Assembly: GCF_000695625.1 (NCBI RefSeq)
Contig: NZ_JMQI01000015.1
Coordinates: 62,001-126,000 of the forward strand
Direction: 5' to 3'
DNA: 64,000 bases
From: Amycolatopsis rifamycinica
Lineage (GTDB): Bacteria > Actinomycetota > Actinomycetes > Mycobacteriales > Pseudonocardiaceae
Each line of letters begins with the position of its first letter. Within the stretch, counting starts at the first letter, position 1. Under the pieces are notes generated by a model. It had not been told where the DNA came from and made no database searches. It worked only from the letters and a program-made list of their open reading frames with translations. A program made the translations under genes and the position numbers. Shown piece after piece: positions 52,058 to 61,320 of this stretch.

Positions 52058-52465
52058 GGAAGCACCCTATCGACCCCCACCCACCACCCAGCGAAGGCGC
52101 CGAAGGCCGCCGAGCCCCGCAACACGCCCTCCCCAACCCACCCACAACGAAACTCGCGGGGGGTCCGGGGGCTCGCCCCCGGCTGGGGGTCTGGGGGTTT
52201 GACCCCCAGAGGAGAGGACGAAACCAAAACCGCGGCTCGACCGCGAGCGAAGCGAGCGAGAAGAGATGCCGCGGTGGCGGTGAAGCCTGGGGGTCGCCTC
52301 ACCGCGACCGCGGCGGCCGCCGGACCGAGGGGGGAGGTGCCCGGCGGAGTCTTCTTCCCAGTGGCGCACCTGATCATTGAACGGTGCGTTAGTAAATGAG
52401 AGTAACCGGTCGGAGCGTGATCGCGCCATAACTGGGCGCAAATTTTTGCCGTTTTTCGCCGCGAT
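52058..52465. other. Intergenic region with G/C hairpins and an AT-rich patch
   Basis: No supported gene. Two hairpins stand out: GGGGGC-TC-GCCCCC (52167-52180) and TCTGGGGGT-TTG-ACCCCCAGA (52190-52210). At 52370-52465 the sequence is unusually AT-rich for this genome (GTTAGTAAATGAGAGTAACC, AAATTTTTGCCGTTTTTCG), next to the rsmE stop. Open frames here (52067-52441 minus and others) are Arg/Gly/Pro-rich and unlikely to code. Confidence 0.5.
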
Positions 52466-53218
52466 CTACTGCCAACGGGTGGTGAGCGCACCCAGTGCTC
52501 CGAGGGCTACGGCGGCGGCCGTCGAGGTCCGCAGGACCGTGGTCCCGAGCCGGACCGCCCGGGCTCCGGCTTCCCGCAGGACGGCGAGTTCCTCGTCCGT
52601 CACCCCGCCTTCCGGCCCGACGACCAGCAGCACGTCCCCGGTGTCGGGCAGGGGCAGGTCGGTGAGCCGGTCGGGGACGTCGGATTCCAGCACGATGGCC
52701 AGCGACATCGTGGCCACGAGCCCGGCCAGTTCCCCCGTGGTCACCGGCTCGGTGACGTCCGGCACGTGCGCCCGCCGGGCCTGCTTCGCGGCCGCCCGGG
52801 CTGTCGCCCGCCACCGTGCGAGCGCCTTCTCCCCGCGGCCGCCGTCTTCCCACTTGGCGACGCTGCGGGCCGCCCGCCAGGGGACGATCGCGTCGACGCC
52901 GGCTTCGGTGGCGAGTTCGACGGCGAGTTCTCCGCGGTCGCCCTTGGCCAGCGCCTGCGCGACCAGGACCCGCAGCGCCGGGGGTTCCTCGGTCCAGGAC
53001 GACTCGACCGACAGCGTCACCAGCGCGTCCCGCCCGGCTTGGACGCCCTCGACGACGCACCGGGCCATCGCGCCGGCGCCGTCGGACAGGACCAGCCGTT
53101 CCCCGGCCCGCAGGCGGCGGACGGTGGCCGCGTGCCGGGCTTCCTCGCCGTCGAGGACCGCGCGGCCCGAAGCCGGCACGGACGCGGCGAGGAAGACCGG
53201 CAGGGTGGTGTCGGGCAC
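52466..53218 (-). CDS. rsmE: 16S rRNA m3U1498 methyltransferase RsmE
   Basis: The 250-aa SPOUT methyltransferase has an N-terminal PUA-like domain (HAATVRRLRAGERLVLSDGAG), the knotted domain with LLVVGPEGGVTDEEL and RLGTTVLRTSTAAAVALGAL (the LRTETA-type SAM loop). GTG 53218 is chosen because VPDTTLPVFLA begins the domain. It starts 2 bases after the dnaJ stop and is cotranscribed with it. Confidence 0.94.
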   Translation of the reverse strand: MPDTTLPVFLAASVPASGRAVLDGEEARHAATVRRLRAGERLVLSDGAGAMARCVVEGVQAGRDALVTLSVESSWTEEPPALRVLVAQALAKGDRGELAVELATEAGVDAIVPWRAARSVAKWEDGGRGEKALARWRATARAAAKQARRAHVPDVTEPVTTGELAGLVATMSLAIVLESDVPDRLTDLPLPDTGDVLLVVGPEGGVTDEELAVLREAGARAVRLGTTVLRTSTAAAVALGALGALTTRWQ

Positions 53219-53220
53219 GG

Positions 53221-54384
53221 TCAGCGGTGGTTCTTGGCGCGGAGCTTGGCGAACAGCCCGCCGTGCTTGGTGCCGTTGGACGCCAGCGTCGGGACCTCTT
53301 CGCCGCGCTGCTGGGCCAGCTCGACGAGCAGTTCGCGCTGGGCGTCGTCGAGCTTGGTCGGGACCACGACGTCGATGTGGACGTGCAGGTCGCCGCGGCC
53401 GTCGACGCGGCCGGAGGACCGCAGCCGCGGCATGCCCTTGCCGGTGAGGACGAGCTCGGCGTTGGGCTGGGTGCCCGGTTCGACGTCGAGTTCGTAGTCG
53501 CCGTCGACCAGGGTCGAGATCGGCACCGTGGCGCCGAGCGCGGCCGTGGTCATCGGGATGCGGAAGTTGCAGTGCAGGTCGTGGCCCTGCCGGACGAAGA
53601 CCTCGTGCGGGGTCTCGTCGATCTCGACGTACAGGTCGCCGGCCGGGCCGCCGCCGGGGCCGACCTCGCCCTGGCCGGACAGCCGGATGCGCATGCCGTC
53701 GCCGACGCCCGGCGGGATCTTCGCGGTGACGTTGCGGCGGGCGCGGATGCGGCCGTCGCCGCCGCACTGGCGGCAGGGGTCGGGGATGACCTCGCCGAAG
53801 CCGCGGCAGACCGGGCAGGGGCGGGCGGTGACGACCTGGCCGAGGAAGGACCGCTGGACGGACTGGACCTCGCCGGCGCCGCCGCAGGTGTCGCAGGTCT
53901 TGACCGAGGTGCCCTCGCTGGTGCCCGCGCCGCGGCAGAGGTCGCAGACGATCGCCGTGTCGACGGCGATTTCCTTGTCGACGCCGGTGGCGCACTCCTC
54001 GAGGGTGAGGCCGAGCCGGATCAGCGCGTCGGAGCCGGGCTGGACGCGGCTGCGCGGGCCGCGCCCGCGCCCGCCGCCACCGCCGGCCGCGCCGAAGAAG
54101 GCGTCCATGATGTCGCCGAGGCCGCCGAAGCCGGCGAACGGGTCGCCGCCACCGCCGCGCGCACCGGCGTCCATCGGGTCGCCGCCGAGGTCGACGATCT
54201 TGCGCTTCTGCGGGTCGGACAGCACCTCGTAGGCCGTCGTGACCTCGGCGAACTTGTGCTGGGCGTCGTCCGACGGGTTGACGTCGGGGTGCAGCTCCCG
54301 GGCCAGCTTCCGGTACGCGCGCTTGATCTCCTGATCGCTCGCGTTCTTGGCCACCCCGAGGATGCCGTAGTAGTCCCTCGCCAC
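53221..54384 (-). CDS. dnaJ: Chaperone DnaJ (DnaJ2)
   Basis: The 387-aa protein has a J domain with [12 protein letters not shown] (HPD near residue 32), a G/F-rich linker ([23 protein letters not shown]), four CxxCxGxG zinc repeats ([32 protein letters not shown]; about residues 140-200) and C-terminal client domains. GTG 54384 starts at [10 protein letters not shown]. Co-chaperone of DnaK. It follows hrcA by 31 bases. Confidence 0.97.
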   Translation of the reverse strand: MARDYYGILGVAKNASDQEIKRAYRKLARELHPDVNPSDDAQHKFAEVTTAYEVLSDPQKRKIVDLGGDPMDAGARGGGGDPFAGFGGLGDIMDAFFGAAGGGGGRGRGPRSRVQPGSDALIRLGLTLEECATGVDKEIAVDTAIVCDLCRGAGTSEGTSVKTCDTCGGAGEVQSVQRSFLGQVVTARPCPVCRGFGEVIPDPCRQCGGDGRIRARRNVTAKIPPGVGDGMRIRLSGQGEVGPGGGPAGDLYVEIDETPHEVFVRQGHDLHCNFRIPMTTAALGATVPISTLVDGDYELDVEPGTQPNAELVLTGKGMPRLRSSGRVDGRGDLHVHIDVVVPTKLDDAQRELLVELAQQRGEEVPTLASNGTKHGGLFAKLRAKNHR

Positions 54385-54415
54385 CGTCTCTGCTTCTCCT
54401 TCTGCTCTGCCCGGC

Positions 54416-55441
54416 TCAGCGGCCGGCCAGGATCTGCCCCACGTAGTTGGCGACCGCCCGCACCGCGGCGATCGTGCCGGGGTAGTCCATCCGGGTCGGG
54501 CCGACCACCCCCATGCCGCCGAGCACCACGTCGTCGCGGCCGTAGCCGATCGAGACGACCGAGGTGCTGCGCATCTGCTCGTCTTCATTTTCCTCACCGA
54601 TGCGGACCGTGATCGCACCGGGGTTGCGCGCGGCGGCCAGCAGCTTGAGCACGACGACCTGTTCCTCGAGCGCTTCGAGCACCTGGCGCAGCGAGCCCGG
54701 GAAGTCCGCGACGTTGCGGGTGAGGTTCGCGGTGCCGCCGAGCACCAGGCGTTCTTCGGGGTGCTCGGCCAGCGACTCGACGAGCACGGTGGTGACGCGG
54801 ATGAGCGCGTCCCGCAGCTCGCCGGGCGACTTGTCGGGCAGCTCGGCGACGCGCGCGGCGGCGTCGTTGAGCCGCCGCCCGGCCATGGCCGCGTTGAGCA
54901 CGGTCCGGAGCCGGGCGACGTCGTCCTCGGTGATGACGTCGCCGATGTCGACCGTGCGCTGGTCGACGCGCCCGTTGTCGGTGATCAGCACCAGCATCAG
55001 CCGCGCCGGCGTGAGCGGCACCACTTCGAGGTGCCGCACCTTGGCGTTGGTCAGCATCGGGTACTGGACGACGGCGACCTGGCGGGTCAGCTGCGCGAGC
55101 AGGCGGACCGAGCGCTTGAGGACGTCGTCGAGGTCGGTGCCGCTGTCGAGGAAGGTGGTGATGGCCCGGCGCTCGGCGGCGCTCAGCGGCTTGATCTCGG
55201 AGAGCCGGTCGACGAAGAGGCGGTAGCCCTTGTCGGTCGGCACGCGGCCGGCACTGGTGTGCGGCTGCGTGATGTAGCCCTCTTCTTCGAGCGTCGCCAT
55301 GTCGTTGCGCACGGTGGCGCTCGACACACCCAGGTTGTGCCGTTCGACGATCGCCTTGGACCCGACGGGTTCCTGGTTGGACACGTAGTCCGCGACGATC
55401 GCGCGCAGCACTTCGAAGCGGCGTTCCTCCGCGTTGGCCAC
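54416..55441 (-). CDS. hrcA: Heat-inducible transcription repressor HrcA
   Basis: The 341-aa repressor has an N-terminal winged helix ([36 protein letters not shown], residues about 22-55) and the GAF-like HrcA domain ([40 protein letters not shown]). It represses groE/dnaK-type operons through CIRCE elements. No CIRCE (TTAGCACTC-N9-GAGTGCTAA) is visible in its own upstream region. Operon hrcA-dnaJ-rsmE. Confidence 0.97.
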   Translation of the reverse strand: MANAEERRFEVLRAIVADYVSNQEPVGSKAIVERHNLGVSSATVRNDMATLEEEGYITQPHTSAGRVPTDKGYRLFVDRLSEIKPLSAAERRAITTFLDSGTDLDDVLKRSVRLLAQLTRQVAVVQYPMLTNAKVRHLEVVPLTPARLMLVLITDNGRVDQRTVDIGDVITEDDVARLRTVLNAAMAGRRLNDAAARVAELPDKSPGELRDALIRVTTVLVESLAEHPEERLVLGGTANLTRNVADFPGSLRQVLEALEEQVVVLKLLAAARNPGAITVRIGEENEDEQMRSTSVVSIGYGRDDVVLGGMGVVGPTRMDYPGTIAAVRAVANYVGQILAGR

Positions 55442-55550
55442 CGGTTCCTCACCTACCTCGCTCGCTGCCCGGTCCGAGTTTACGTAAGCCTGAGCCGGTC
55501 GCGCTCAACGCGGGCCCCGACGTCATCCGGGCCTGAGCGGTCTGCCGCGG

Positions 55551-55600
55551 CGGTCGTGAGTGGTGAGGCGGGTTCTGACCGGCCTCACCACTCACGACCG
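55551..55600. terminator. 19-bp perfect stem between AKR and hrcA
   Basis: Arms 55551-55569 and 55582-55600 are perfectly complementary over 19 bp (CGGTCGTGAGTGGTGAGGC and its complement) around a 12-base loop. The hairpin lies 4 bases past the stop of the aldo/keto reductase (55605, minus strand), so it terminates that transcript before hrcA. Confidence 0.75.
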
Positions 55601-55604
55601 GTGA

Positions 55605-56666
55605 TCAGCGGCGGGCTTCGATCACCATGTCTCCCCGGGTCACCCGGCGAAGGTGGTCACCGGCGAGCGCGTCGTGCGGGTAACCGAGCTCGATCGCGGA
55701 GACCTCCTCGAGGCGGGCCAGGTGCGAGGCGGTGAAGGCGACCTCCAGCGCGCCCAGGTTGTCCTCGAGCTGCGCGGGAGTCCGTGCGCCGATGATCGGT
55801 GCCGTCACGCCCGGGTTCTGCAGGGTCCAGGCCAGCCCGACCTGCGCGGGCGTGCGGTCGAGCTCGGCGGCGACCTGCTTCACCGCCTCGGCGATCGCGA
55901 GGTTCCGCTCGGTCACCAGGCCCAGCCCGGCGTTGAAGCTCTTGCGGGTCCCGGCGCCCCCGGCGTCCGGTGCGGTCAGGTCGGCGCCGCGGTACTTGCC
56001 GGTCAGCAGGCCGCCCGCCAGCGGTGAGTACGGGGTCACCCCCAGCCCGATGGCCCGGGCCATCGGGATCAGGTCACGCTCGCCGGCCCGGTTGACGAGG
56101 TTGTACTCGATCTGCAGCGCGACCAGCGGTGACCAGCCGCGCAGGTCGGCGATCGCCTGCATGCGCGAGACCTCCCACGCCGGGACGTTGGACATCGCCA
56201 CGTACCGGACCTTGCCCTGGCGGACCAGGTCGTCCAGGCCGCGCAGGATCTCCTCCACCGGCGTCGTGAAGTCCCACACGTGCAGGTAGAGCAGGTCGAG
56301 GTAGTCCGTGTCCAGCCGCCGCAGGCTGGCCTCCACGGACGCGAACAGGCTCTTGCGGTGCGGGCCACCGGAATTCGGGTCGCCGGGCCGGCGCAACGTC
56401 GAGTACTTCGTCGCCAGCACCAGGCTCTCGCGGCGGCCGCGCGCGAACTCGCCGAGCAGGCGCTCGGAACTGCCGTCGGTGTAGGTGTTCGCGGTGTCGA
56501 CGAAGTTGCCGCCGCGCTCGACGTAGGTGTCGAACAGCTTGCGGGCCTCGTCCTTCTCCGCGCCCCAGCCCCACTCGGTGCCGAAGGTCGCCGTGCCCAG
56601 CGCCAGCGGGGAAACCCGCAGCCCGGAGCGCCCCAGCAGCCGGTAGGTGTCGAGGGTGAGTGACAT
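55605..56666 (-). CDS. Aldo/keto reductase
   Basis: The 353-aa (alpha/beta)8 oxidoreductase has the tetrad Asp/Tyr in FVDTANTYTDGSSERLLGE (near residue 55), Lys in LVLATKYST and His in LLYLHVWD, plus the NADPH-binding YSPLAGGLLTGKYRG and IIGARTPAQLEDNLGAL. Reduces an aldehyde or ketone; the substrate is unknown. ATG 56666 follows AGGAGAAACC. Divergent from the XRE regulator at 56779, which probably controls it. Confidence 0.94.
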   Translation of the reverse strand: MSLTLDTYRLLGRSGLRVSPLALGTATFGTEWGWGAEKDEARKLFDTYVERGGNFVDTANTYTDGSSERLLGEFARGRRESLVLATKYSTLRRPGDPNSGGPHRKSLFASVEASLRRLDTDYLDLLYLHVWDFTTPVEEILRGLDDLVRQGKVRYVAMSNVPAWEVSRMQAIADLRGWSPLVALQIEYNLVNRAGERDLIPMARAIGLGVTPYSPLAGGLLTGKYRGADLTAPDAGGAGTRKSFNAGLGLVTERNLAIAEAVKQVAAELDRTPAQVGLAWTLQNPGVTAPIIGARTPAQLEDNLGALEVAFTASHLARLEEVSAIELGYPHDALAGDHLRRVTRGDMVIEARR

Positions 56667-56778
56667 CGGTTTCTCCTGTGCTCGGTGGTGGGGCACCAGC
56701 CTGTGATCACCGCGGGCCAGGGGTAAGGGAAGGGACTTCCTGGGAACACGAGTCCTACGTCCGGCGGTTGCACCGGGC

Positions 56779-57624
56779 ATGATCACCCCGACCGAGGAGC
56801 TGGCCGCGTTCCTGCGGACCCGGCGCGAGCGCCTGGACCCGGGCGGCTCGGGCGTGCCCGTGCGCCGGCAGGCCCGGCGTACCCCGGGCCTGCGCCGCGA
56901 AGAGGTCGCCGAACTGGCCGGCGTCAGTGTCGACTACGTCGTCCGGCTCGAGCAGGGGCGCGGGCTGCGGCCTTCGGCGGACGTCGTGGAGGCGCTGTCC
57001 CGGGCGCTGCGCCTGACCGCCGCCGAACGCGCCTACCTGTTCGACCTGACCCGGCAGCGTCCGCGCGCCGCCACCGAGCCCGCCACCACCGCGGTGCCGT
57101 CGCTGGCCCGGCTGGTCGCCGACCTCGCACCGCTGCCGGCCATGCTCATGAACCACCGCTACGACATCCTGGCCTGGAACGGCGAAATGGCCGCGCTGCT
57201 CCTGGATTTCGGCACCCTGCCGCCGTCGCGGCGCAACGCGATGTGGCTGTGCCTGCTGCACCCGGAGATCCGCGAGCGCTACGTCGACCGCGCGCGTGTG
57301 CTGCGCGACGGGGTCGCGCACCTGCGCGCCGCCTGGGCCGCCCATCCGGACGATCCCGCGTTGCTCCGCCTCATCACCGAATGCACCACCCGTGACGAGG
57401 AGTTCGCCCGCCTGTGGGCCGAGCGGGACGTCAAGGCCACCGGGCGCGGCAGCAAGGTGCTGCGTCATCCCGCGGCCGGTGTCCTCGCGGTCGACTTCGA
57501 GGTGCTCCTGCCCCTCCAGGACACCGACCAGCGGGTGATGATCGGCAGGCCCGCGGACGACGCGAGCCGGTCGGCGCTGGCCGGCTTGAAGCCGCTCAGG
57601 AGTTGCGAGGGAAGCCCAGGTTGA
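56779..57624 (+). CDS. XRE-family regulator with MmyB-like ligand domain
   Basis: The 281-aa protein has an N-terminal helix-turn-helix (LRREEVAELAGVSVDYVVRLEQGRG, residues about 38-62) and an MmyB-type ligand-binding domain (PAMLMNHRYDILAWNGEMAALL, then ...PAAGVLAVDFEVLLPLQDTDQRVMIGRP). Proteins of this type sit divergent to oxidoreductases and regulate them. Its 3' end overlaps that of mmsA by 29 bases (convergent). Confidence 0.92.
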   Translation: MITPTEELAAFLRTRRERLDPGGSGVPVRRQARRTPGLRREEVAELAGVSVDYVVRLEQGRGLRPSADVVEALSRALRLTAAERAYLFDLTRQRPRAATEPATTAVPSLARLVADLAPLPAMLMNHRYDILAWNGEMAALLLDFGTLPPSRRNAMWLCLLHPEIRERYVDRARVLRDGVAHLRAAWAAHPDDPALLRLITECTTRDEEFARLWAERDVKATGRGSKVLRHPAAGVLAVDFEVLLPLQDTDQRVMIGRPADDASRSALAGLKPLRSCEGSPG

Positions 57625-59086
57625 CGCCGGCGTGCGAGGTGTCCGGCCAGCGTGAGGTGACCACCTTCGTCCGGGTGAAGAAGTGGAACCCTTCCGGCCC
57701 GTACGCGTGGCTGTCGCCGAACAGCGAGTCCTTCCAGCCGCCGAACGAGTAGTACCCGACCGGGACCGGGATCGGCACGTTCACCCCGACCATGCCCACC
57801 TCGACCTCGTTCTGGAACCGCCGCGCGGCCGCGCCGTCGCCGGTGAAGATCGCCGTGCCGTTGCCGTACGGGTTGGCGTTGATCAGCGCCAGCGCGTCGT
57901 CGTAGGAACCCGCGCGGGCCACCGACAGCACCGGGCCGAAGATCTCGTCGGTGTAGATCGGCATCTCCGGGCGGACGTGGTCGAACAGCGTCGGGCCGAG
58001 CCAGAAGCCGTCCCCGGCCACCTCGATCCCCCGGCCGTCGACGACCAAGGTCGCACCGGCCGACACCCCGGCGTCCACATAGGACGAGACCCGCGCGTGG
58101 TGCGCCGCGGTGACCAGCGGCCCCATCTCGGACGCCGGGTCCCGGCCGTCGCCGACGCGCAGCCGGGACATCCGTTCGGCGATCTTCGCCACGAGCGCGT
58201 CGCCGACCGGGTCGACGGCCACCACCACCGACACGGCCATGCACCGCTCCCCCGCCGAACCGAACCCGGCCGACACCGCGGCGTCGGCGGCGAGGTCGAG
58301 GTCGGCGTCCGGCAGCACCACCATGTGGTTCTTCGCCCCGCCGAGCGCCTGGACGCGCTTGCCGTGCCGGGTGCCGGTTTCGTAGACGTACCGCGCGATC
58401 GGGGTCGACCCGACGAACGAGATCGCCTTGACGTCGGCGTGCTCGAGCAGCCCGTCGACGGCCACCTTGTCGCCGTGCAGCACGTTGAGCGCGCCCGCGG
58501 GCAGCCCGGCTTCGGCGAACAGCTCCGCGATGAACACCGCCGCCGACGGGTCCTTCTCGCTCGGCTTGAGCACGACGGTGTTCCCGCAGGCCAGCGCGTT
58601 GGGGACGAACCACAGGGGCACCATGGCCGGGAAGTTGAACGGCGAAATCACGCCGACCACGCCCAGCGGCTGGGCGATCGAGTAGACGTCGACGCCGGTG
58701 GAGGCGTTCTCGCTGAACCCGCCCTTGAGCAGCTGGGCGGCCCCGCAGGCGAACTCGACGTTCTCGATCGCGCGGGCGATCTCGCCTGCCGCGTCGGACT
58801 CGACCTTGCCGTGCTCGCTCGTGATGATCTTCGCCAGCTCGTGCTTGCGGGCGGACAGCAGCTCGCGGAAGGCGAACAGCACGCGCGTCCGGCCGGCCAG
58901 CGACGTCCCGCGCCAGCCCGGCAGCGCCGCCTTGGCCGCGGCGACGGCGGCTTCGACCTCGGCCTCGCCGGCGAAGTCGACGTGCGCCCGGACCTGTCCG
59001 GTGGCCGGGTCGAACACCTCGCCGGACCGCGCGGCGGTCTCGCCGAACGGCTTGCCGTCGATCCAGTGGCTGATGCGGTCGGTCAC
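57596..59086 (-). CDS. mmsA: Methylmalonate-semialdehyde dehydrogenase (CoA-acylating)
   Basis: The 496-aa aldehyde dehydrogenase has the cofactor region FNFPAMVPLWFVPNALACGN (near residue 150), GGAKNHMVVLPDAD where other ALDHs have the catalytic Glu (the MMSDH signature Asn), and the active Cys in GSAGERCMAVSVVV (near 285). It converts methylmalonate semialdehyde to propionyl-CoA in valine/thymine breakdown. GTG 59086 is preferred because AAGGAG lies 8 bases before it. Divergent from a PucR regulator. Confidence 0.93.
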   Translation of the reverse strand: MTDRISHWIDGKPFGETAARSGEVFDPATGQVRAHVDFAGEAEVEAAVAAAKAALPGWRGTSLAGRTRVLFAFRELLSARKHELAKIITSEHGKVESDAAGEIARAIENVEFACGAAQLLKGGFSENASTGVDVYSIAQPLGVVGVISPFNFPAMVPLWFVPNALACGNTVVLKPSEKDPSAAVFIAELFAEAGLPAGALNVLHGDKVAVDGLLEHADVKAISFVGSTPIARYVYETGTRHGKRVQALGGAKNHMVVLPDADLDLAADAAVSAGFGSAGERCMAVSVVVAVDPVGDALVAKIAERMSRLRVGDGRDPASEMGPLVTAAHHARVSSYVDAGVSAGATLVVDGRGIEVAGDGFWLGPTLFDHVRPEMPIYTDEIFGPVLSVARAGSYDDALALINANPYGNGTAIFTGDGAAARRFQNEVEVGMVGVNVPIPVPVGYYSFGGWKDSLFGDSHAYGPEGFHFFTRTKVVTSRWPDTSHAGVNLGFPRNS

Positions 59087-59222
59087 GACGGGCACTCCTT
59101 CACTCCGGCTGCGTCCCGACCTGAGTCTCCGGGTGGGCGGCACGCCAGGCCATCGGCAACGTGTACGCCAGTTGGCTCCCGGCCGTACAGTCTGTCCCTG
59201 CCGAACCCCACGCCGAGGAGCC

Positions 59223-60860
59223 ATGTACCCGACCGTCGCCGAGGTCCTCGCGCTGCCGGTGCTGCGCCAGGGCCGTCCGCACGTCGTCGCCGGCGCCGCC
59301 GGGCTGGACGCGCCGGTGCGCTGGGCGCACGTCGCCGAAGTCGCCGACATCGCGCACCTGCTGCGCGGCGGCGAGCTGGTGCTGACCACCGGCGTCGCGC
59401 TGCCCGACGACGGCCCGGCCCTCGCCCGCTACGTCGCCGACCTGGCCGGGGTGGGCGCCGCGGGCGTCGTGGTCGAGCTGGTCCGGCACTGGAGCGACAA
59501 GCTGCCCGCCGCGCTGGTCGGCGCGGCCGAGGAGCACGGCCTGCCCCTGGTCACGCTCTCGCGGGAGACGCGGTTCGTGAGCGTCACCGAAGCGGTCAAC
59601 GGCCAGATCGTCGACGCCCAGGTCGCCGAGCTGCGCGCCGCCGAGCGCGTGCACGAGACGTTCACCGCGCTGACGGTCGCGGGCGCCGAACCCGGCGTCG
59701 TCCTCGGCGAGGTCGCCCGGCTCACCGAGCAGCCGGTGGTGCTGGAGACGCTGTCGCACGAGGTCCTCGCCTACGACGCGGCCGGCACCGACCCGGCCGA
59801 GCTCCTGGTCGGGTGGCCGTCCCGCTCCCGGGTGGTCCAGGTCGGCGAGCGGACCGGCTACCACCCGGGTTCGGGCTGGCTGGTGACCGTGGTCGGCGCG
59901 CGCGGGCACGACTGGGGACGGCTGATCCTCGTCTGCGCCGACCAGCCGCCGCACCGGCACCGGGTGGTCGCCGAGCGGGCCGCGTCCGCGCTGGCCGTGC
60001 ACCGGCTGGTCGCCAAGGATTCCGACGGTCTCGAACGCCAGGCCCACCGCGCGGTGCTCGCCGAGCTGCTGGCGTCCCCGGCGCCGACGGCGGAGCTGCT
60101 GGCCCGCGCCTCGGCGCTGGCCGTGCCGCTGCCCGGGCGGCAGCTGGTCGGGCTCGCCGTCCGGCCCCGGCTGACCGGCACCGCGCGGCCGGCGTTGTCG
60201 ACACCCCCGGTGCTGCGCGAGCTGGCCGAGGCGACGGTGCTGGCAGCCCGCCGCGCGAAGGTGTCGGCGCTGGTGGCGACGGACGACCTCGGCGTCCGGG
60301 CGCTGATCGCGCTGTCCCCGGAGGCGAACGCCGACGCGGTGCTGCACCGGCTCGCCACCGACGTCCACGAGGCCCGCGGCAGCGCGCCGGGCGTGCTCGC
60401 GGTCGGGACGACGGTCTCGTCCCCCGCCGAAGCGCGCCGGACGTTGCTGGAAGCGAGCCAGGTCGCGGCGGCGGCGCTCGGCACGGGCGTGGAACGGGTG
60501 CTGCACCGGTTGTCGGACGTCCGCCTGCGCGGCCTGCTGCACCTGCTGTCGGGAGACGAGCGCGTGACGGCCTTCGCGGCCCGGGAGCTCGGCCCGCTGC
60601 TGCAGCGCGACGCGACCTCGGGCAGCCGGCTCGTCCAGGCGTTGCGGCACTACTGCGAGCAGGGCGGCAACAAGTCGGCGGCGGCCGCGGCAGCCCACAC
60701 CTCCCGGACGGCTTACTACCAGCAGCTCGCCCGGATCGAGCAGGTCCTGGGCGTCCGGCTGGAGGACCCGGAATCGATGTTGTCGCTGTATGTGGCTTTG
60801 CTGGCTAGGGACCTCACTCGGCCGAGCGACGAAGACTCACCCGGACGTGCCGTGCAGTGA
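59223..60860 (+). CDS. PucR-family transcriptional regulator
   Basis: The 545-aa protein has an N-terminal PucR sensor domain (TVAEVLALPVLRQGRPHVVAG to about residue 125), a central GGDEF-like region and a C-terminal PucR_1 helix-turn-helix (LVQALRHYCEQGGNKSAAAAAAHTSRTAYYQQLARIEQVLG, residues about 485-525). PucR proteins activate catabolic genes in response to the pathway substrate; here the target is most likely the divergent mmsA across the 136-base gap. Confidence 0.93.
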   Translation: MYPTVAEVLALPVLRQGRPHVVAGAAGLDAPVRWAHVAEVADIAHLLRGGELVLTTGVALPDDGPALARYVADLAGVGAAGVVVELVRHWSDKLPAALVGAAEEHGLPLVTLSRETRFVSVTEAVNGQIVDAQVAELRAAERVHETFTALTVAGAEPGVVLGEVARLTEQPVVLETLSHEVLAYDAAGTDPAELLVGWPSRSRVVQVGERTGYHPGSGWLVTVVGARGHDWGRLILVCADQPPHRHRVVAERAASALAVHRLVAKDSDGLERQAHRAVLAELLASPAPTAELLARASALAVPLPGRQLVGLAVRPRLTGTARPALSTPPVLRELAEATVLAARRAKVSALVATDDLGVRALIALSPEANADAVLHRLATDVHEARGSAPGVLAVGTTVSSPAEARRTLLEASQVAAAALGTGVERVLHRLSDVRLRGLLHLLSGDERVTAFAARELGPLLQRDATSGSRLVQALRHYCEQGGNKSAAAAAAHTSRTAYYQQLARIEQVLGVRLEDPESMLSLYVALLARDLTRPSDEDSPGRAVQ

Positions 60861-60888
60861 TCACCCTCGGACGGCCGATGACACCGAT

Positions 60889-61251
60889 ATGGCCCTAATC
60901 CCCTTCGCAGCTTGCTTGCTGAGCCTCGGCTGTCTGGCGCCGGCGCAACCCCCGGCCTCGACGCTGCAGCTGACCACCCACGACACCGCCGGCCGGACCG
61001 GTTCGGTGGTGCTGACGTGCGACCCGGTGGGTGGCACGCACCCCCAACGCGACAAGGCGTGCGCGGTGCTGTCGGCAGCGGGCGGTGACTTCTCCCGGAT
61101 CAACGCGCGCCACCAGGCGTGCACGTTGATCTACGCCCCGGTGGAGGCGACGGCGATCGGCACCTGGCGCGGAAAGCCGGTGTCGTTCAAGACGACGTAC
61201 GCCAACCGGTGCGAGGCCGATCGCGACTCGGACGAGGTCTTCGCCTTCTGA
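60889..61251 (+). CDS. Secreted subtilisin inhibitor (SSI family)
   Basis: The 120-aa protein has a signal peptide (MALIPFAACLLSLGC, cleavage near residue 20) and a mature SSI-fold domain. Visible are SVVLTCDPVGGTHP, the cysteine pairs LTC/KAC and QAC/NRC, the reactive loop CTLIYAPV aligning with CPMVYDPV of Streptomyces SSI, and the terminal VFAF. By that alignment P1 is Leu, predicting inhibition of subtilisin- or chymotrypsin-like proteases. ATG 60889 starts at the signal peptide. It begins 28 bases after the PucR stop. Confidence 0.94.
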   Translation: MALIPFAACLLSLGCLAPAQPPASTLQLTTHDTAGRTGSVVLTCDPVGGTHPQRDKACAVLSAAGGDFSRINARHQACTLIYAPVEATAIGTWRGKPVSFKTTYANRCEADRDSDEVFAF

Positions 61252-61320
61252 CGCTGTTCCGCGACAGCGGAACGGCATCACCCGACCGGGCACGGCCTGC
61301 TCCCGGGCAGGCTGTGCCCC

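Noticed and set aside
52067..52441. 124-codon minus-strand frame in the rsmE-HIT gap
   Set aside because: Gly/Arg/Pro-rich translation of G-rich hairpins; no start signal and no protein family.
55442..55550. CIRCE element before hrcA
   Set aside because: I looked for TTAGCACTC-N9-GAGTGCTAA and found nothing close; regulation of this operon must be different or the site lies elsewhere.
57683..60808. 1041-codon plus-strand frame opposite mmsA and in another phase of the PucR gene
   Set aside because: It overlaps two clearly recognised genes and its product is Arg/Gly-rich without any domain.
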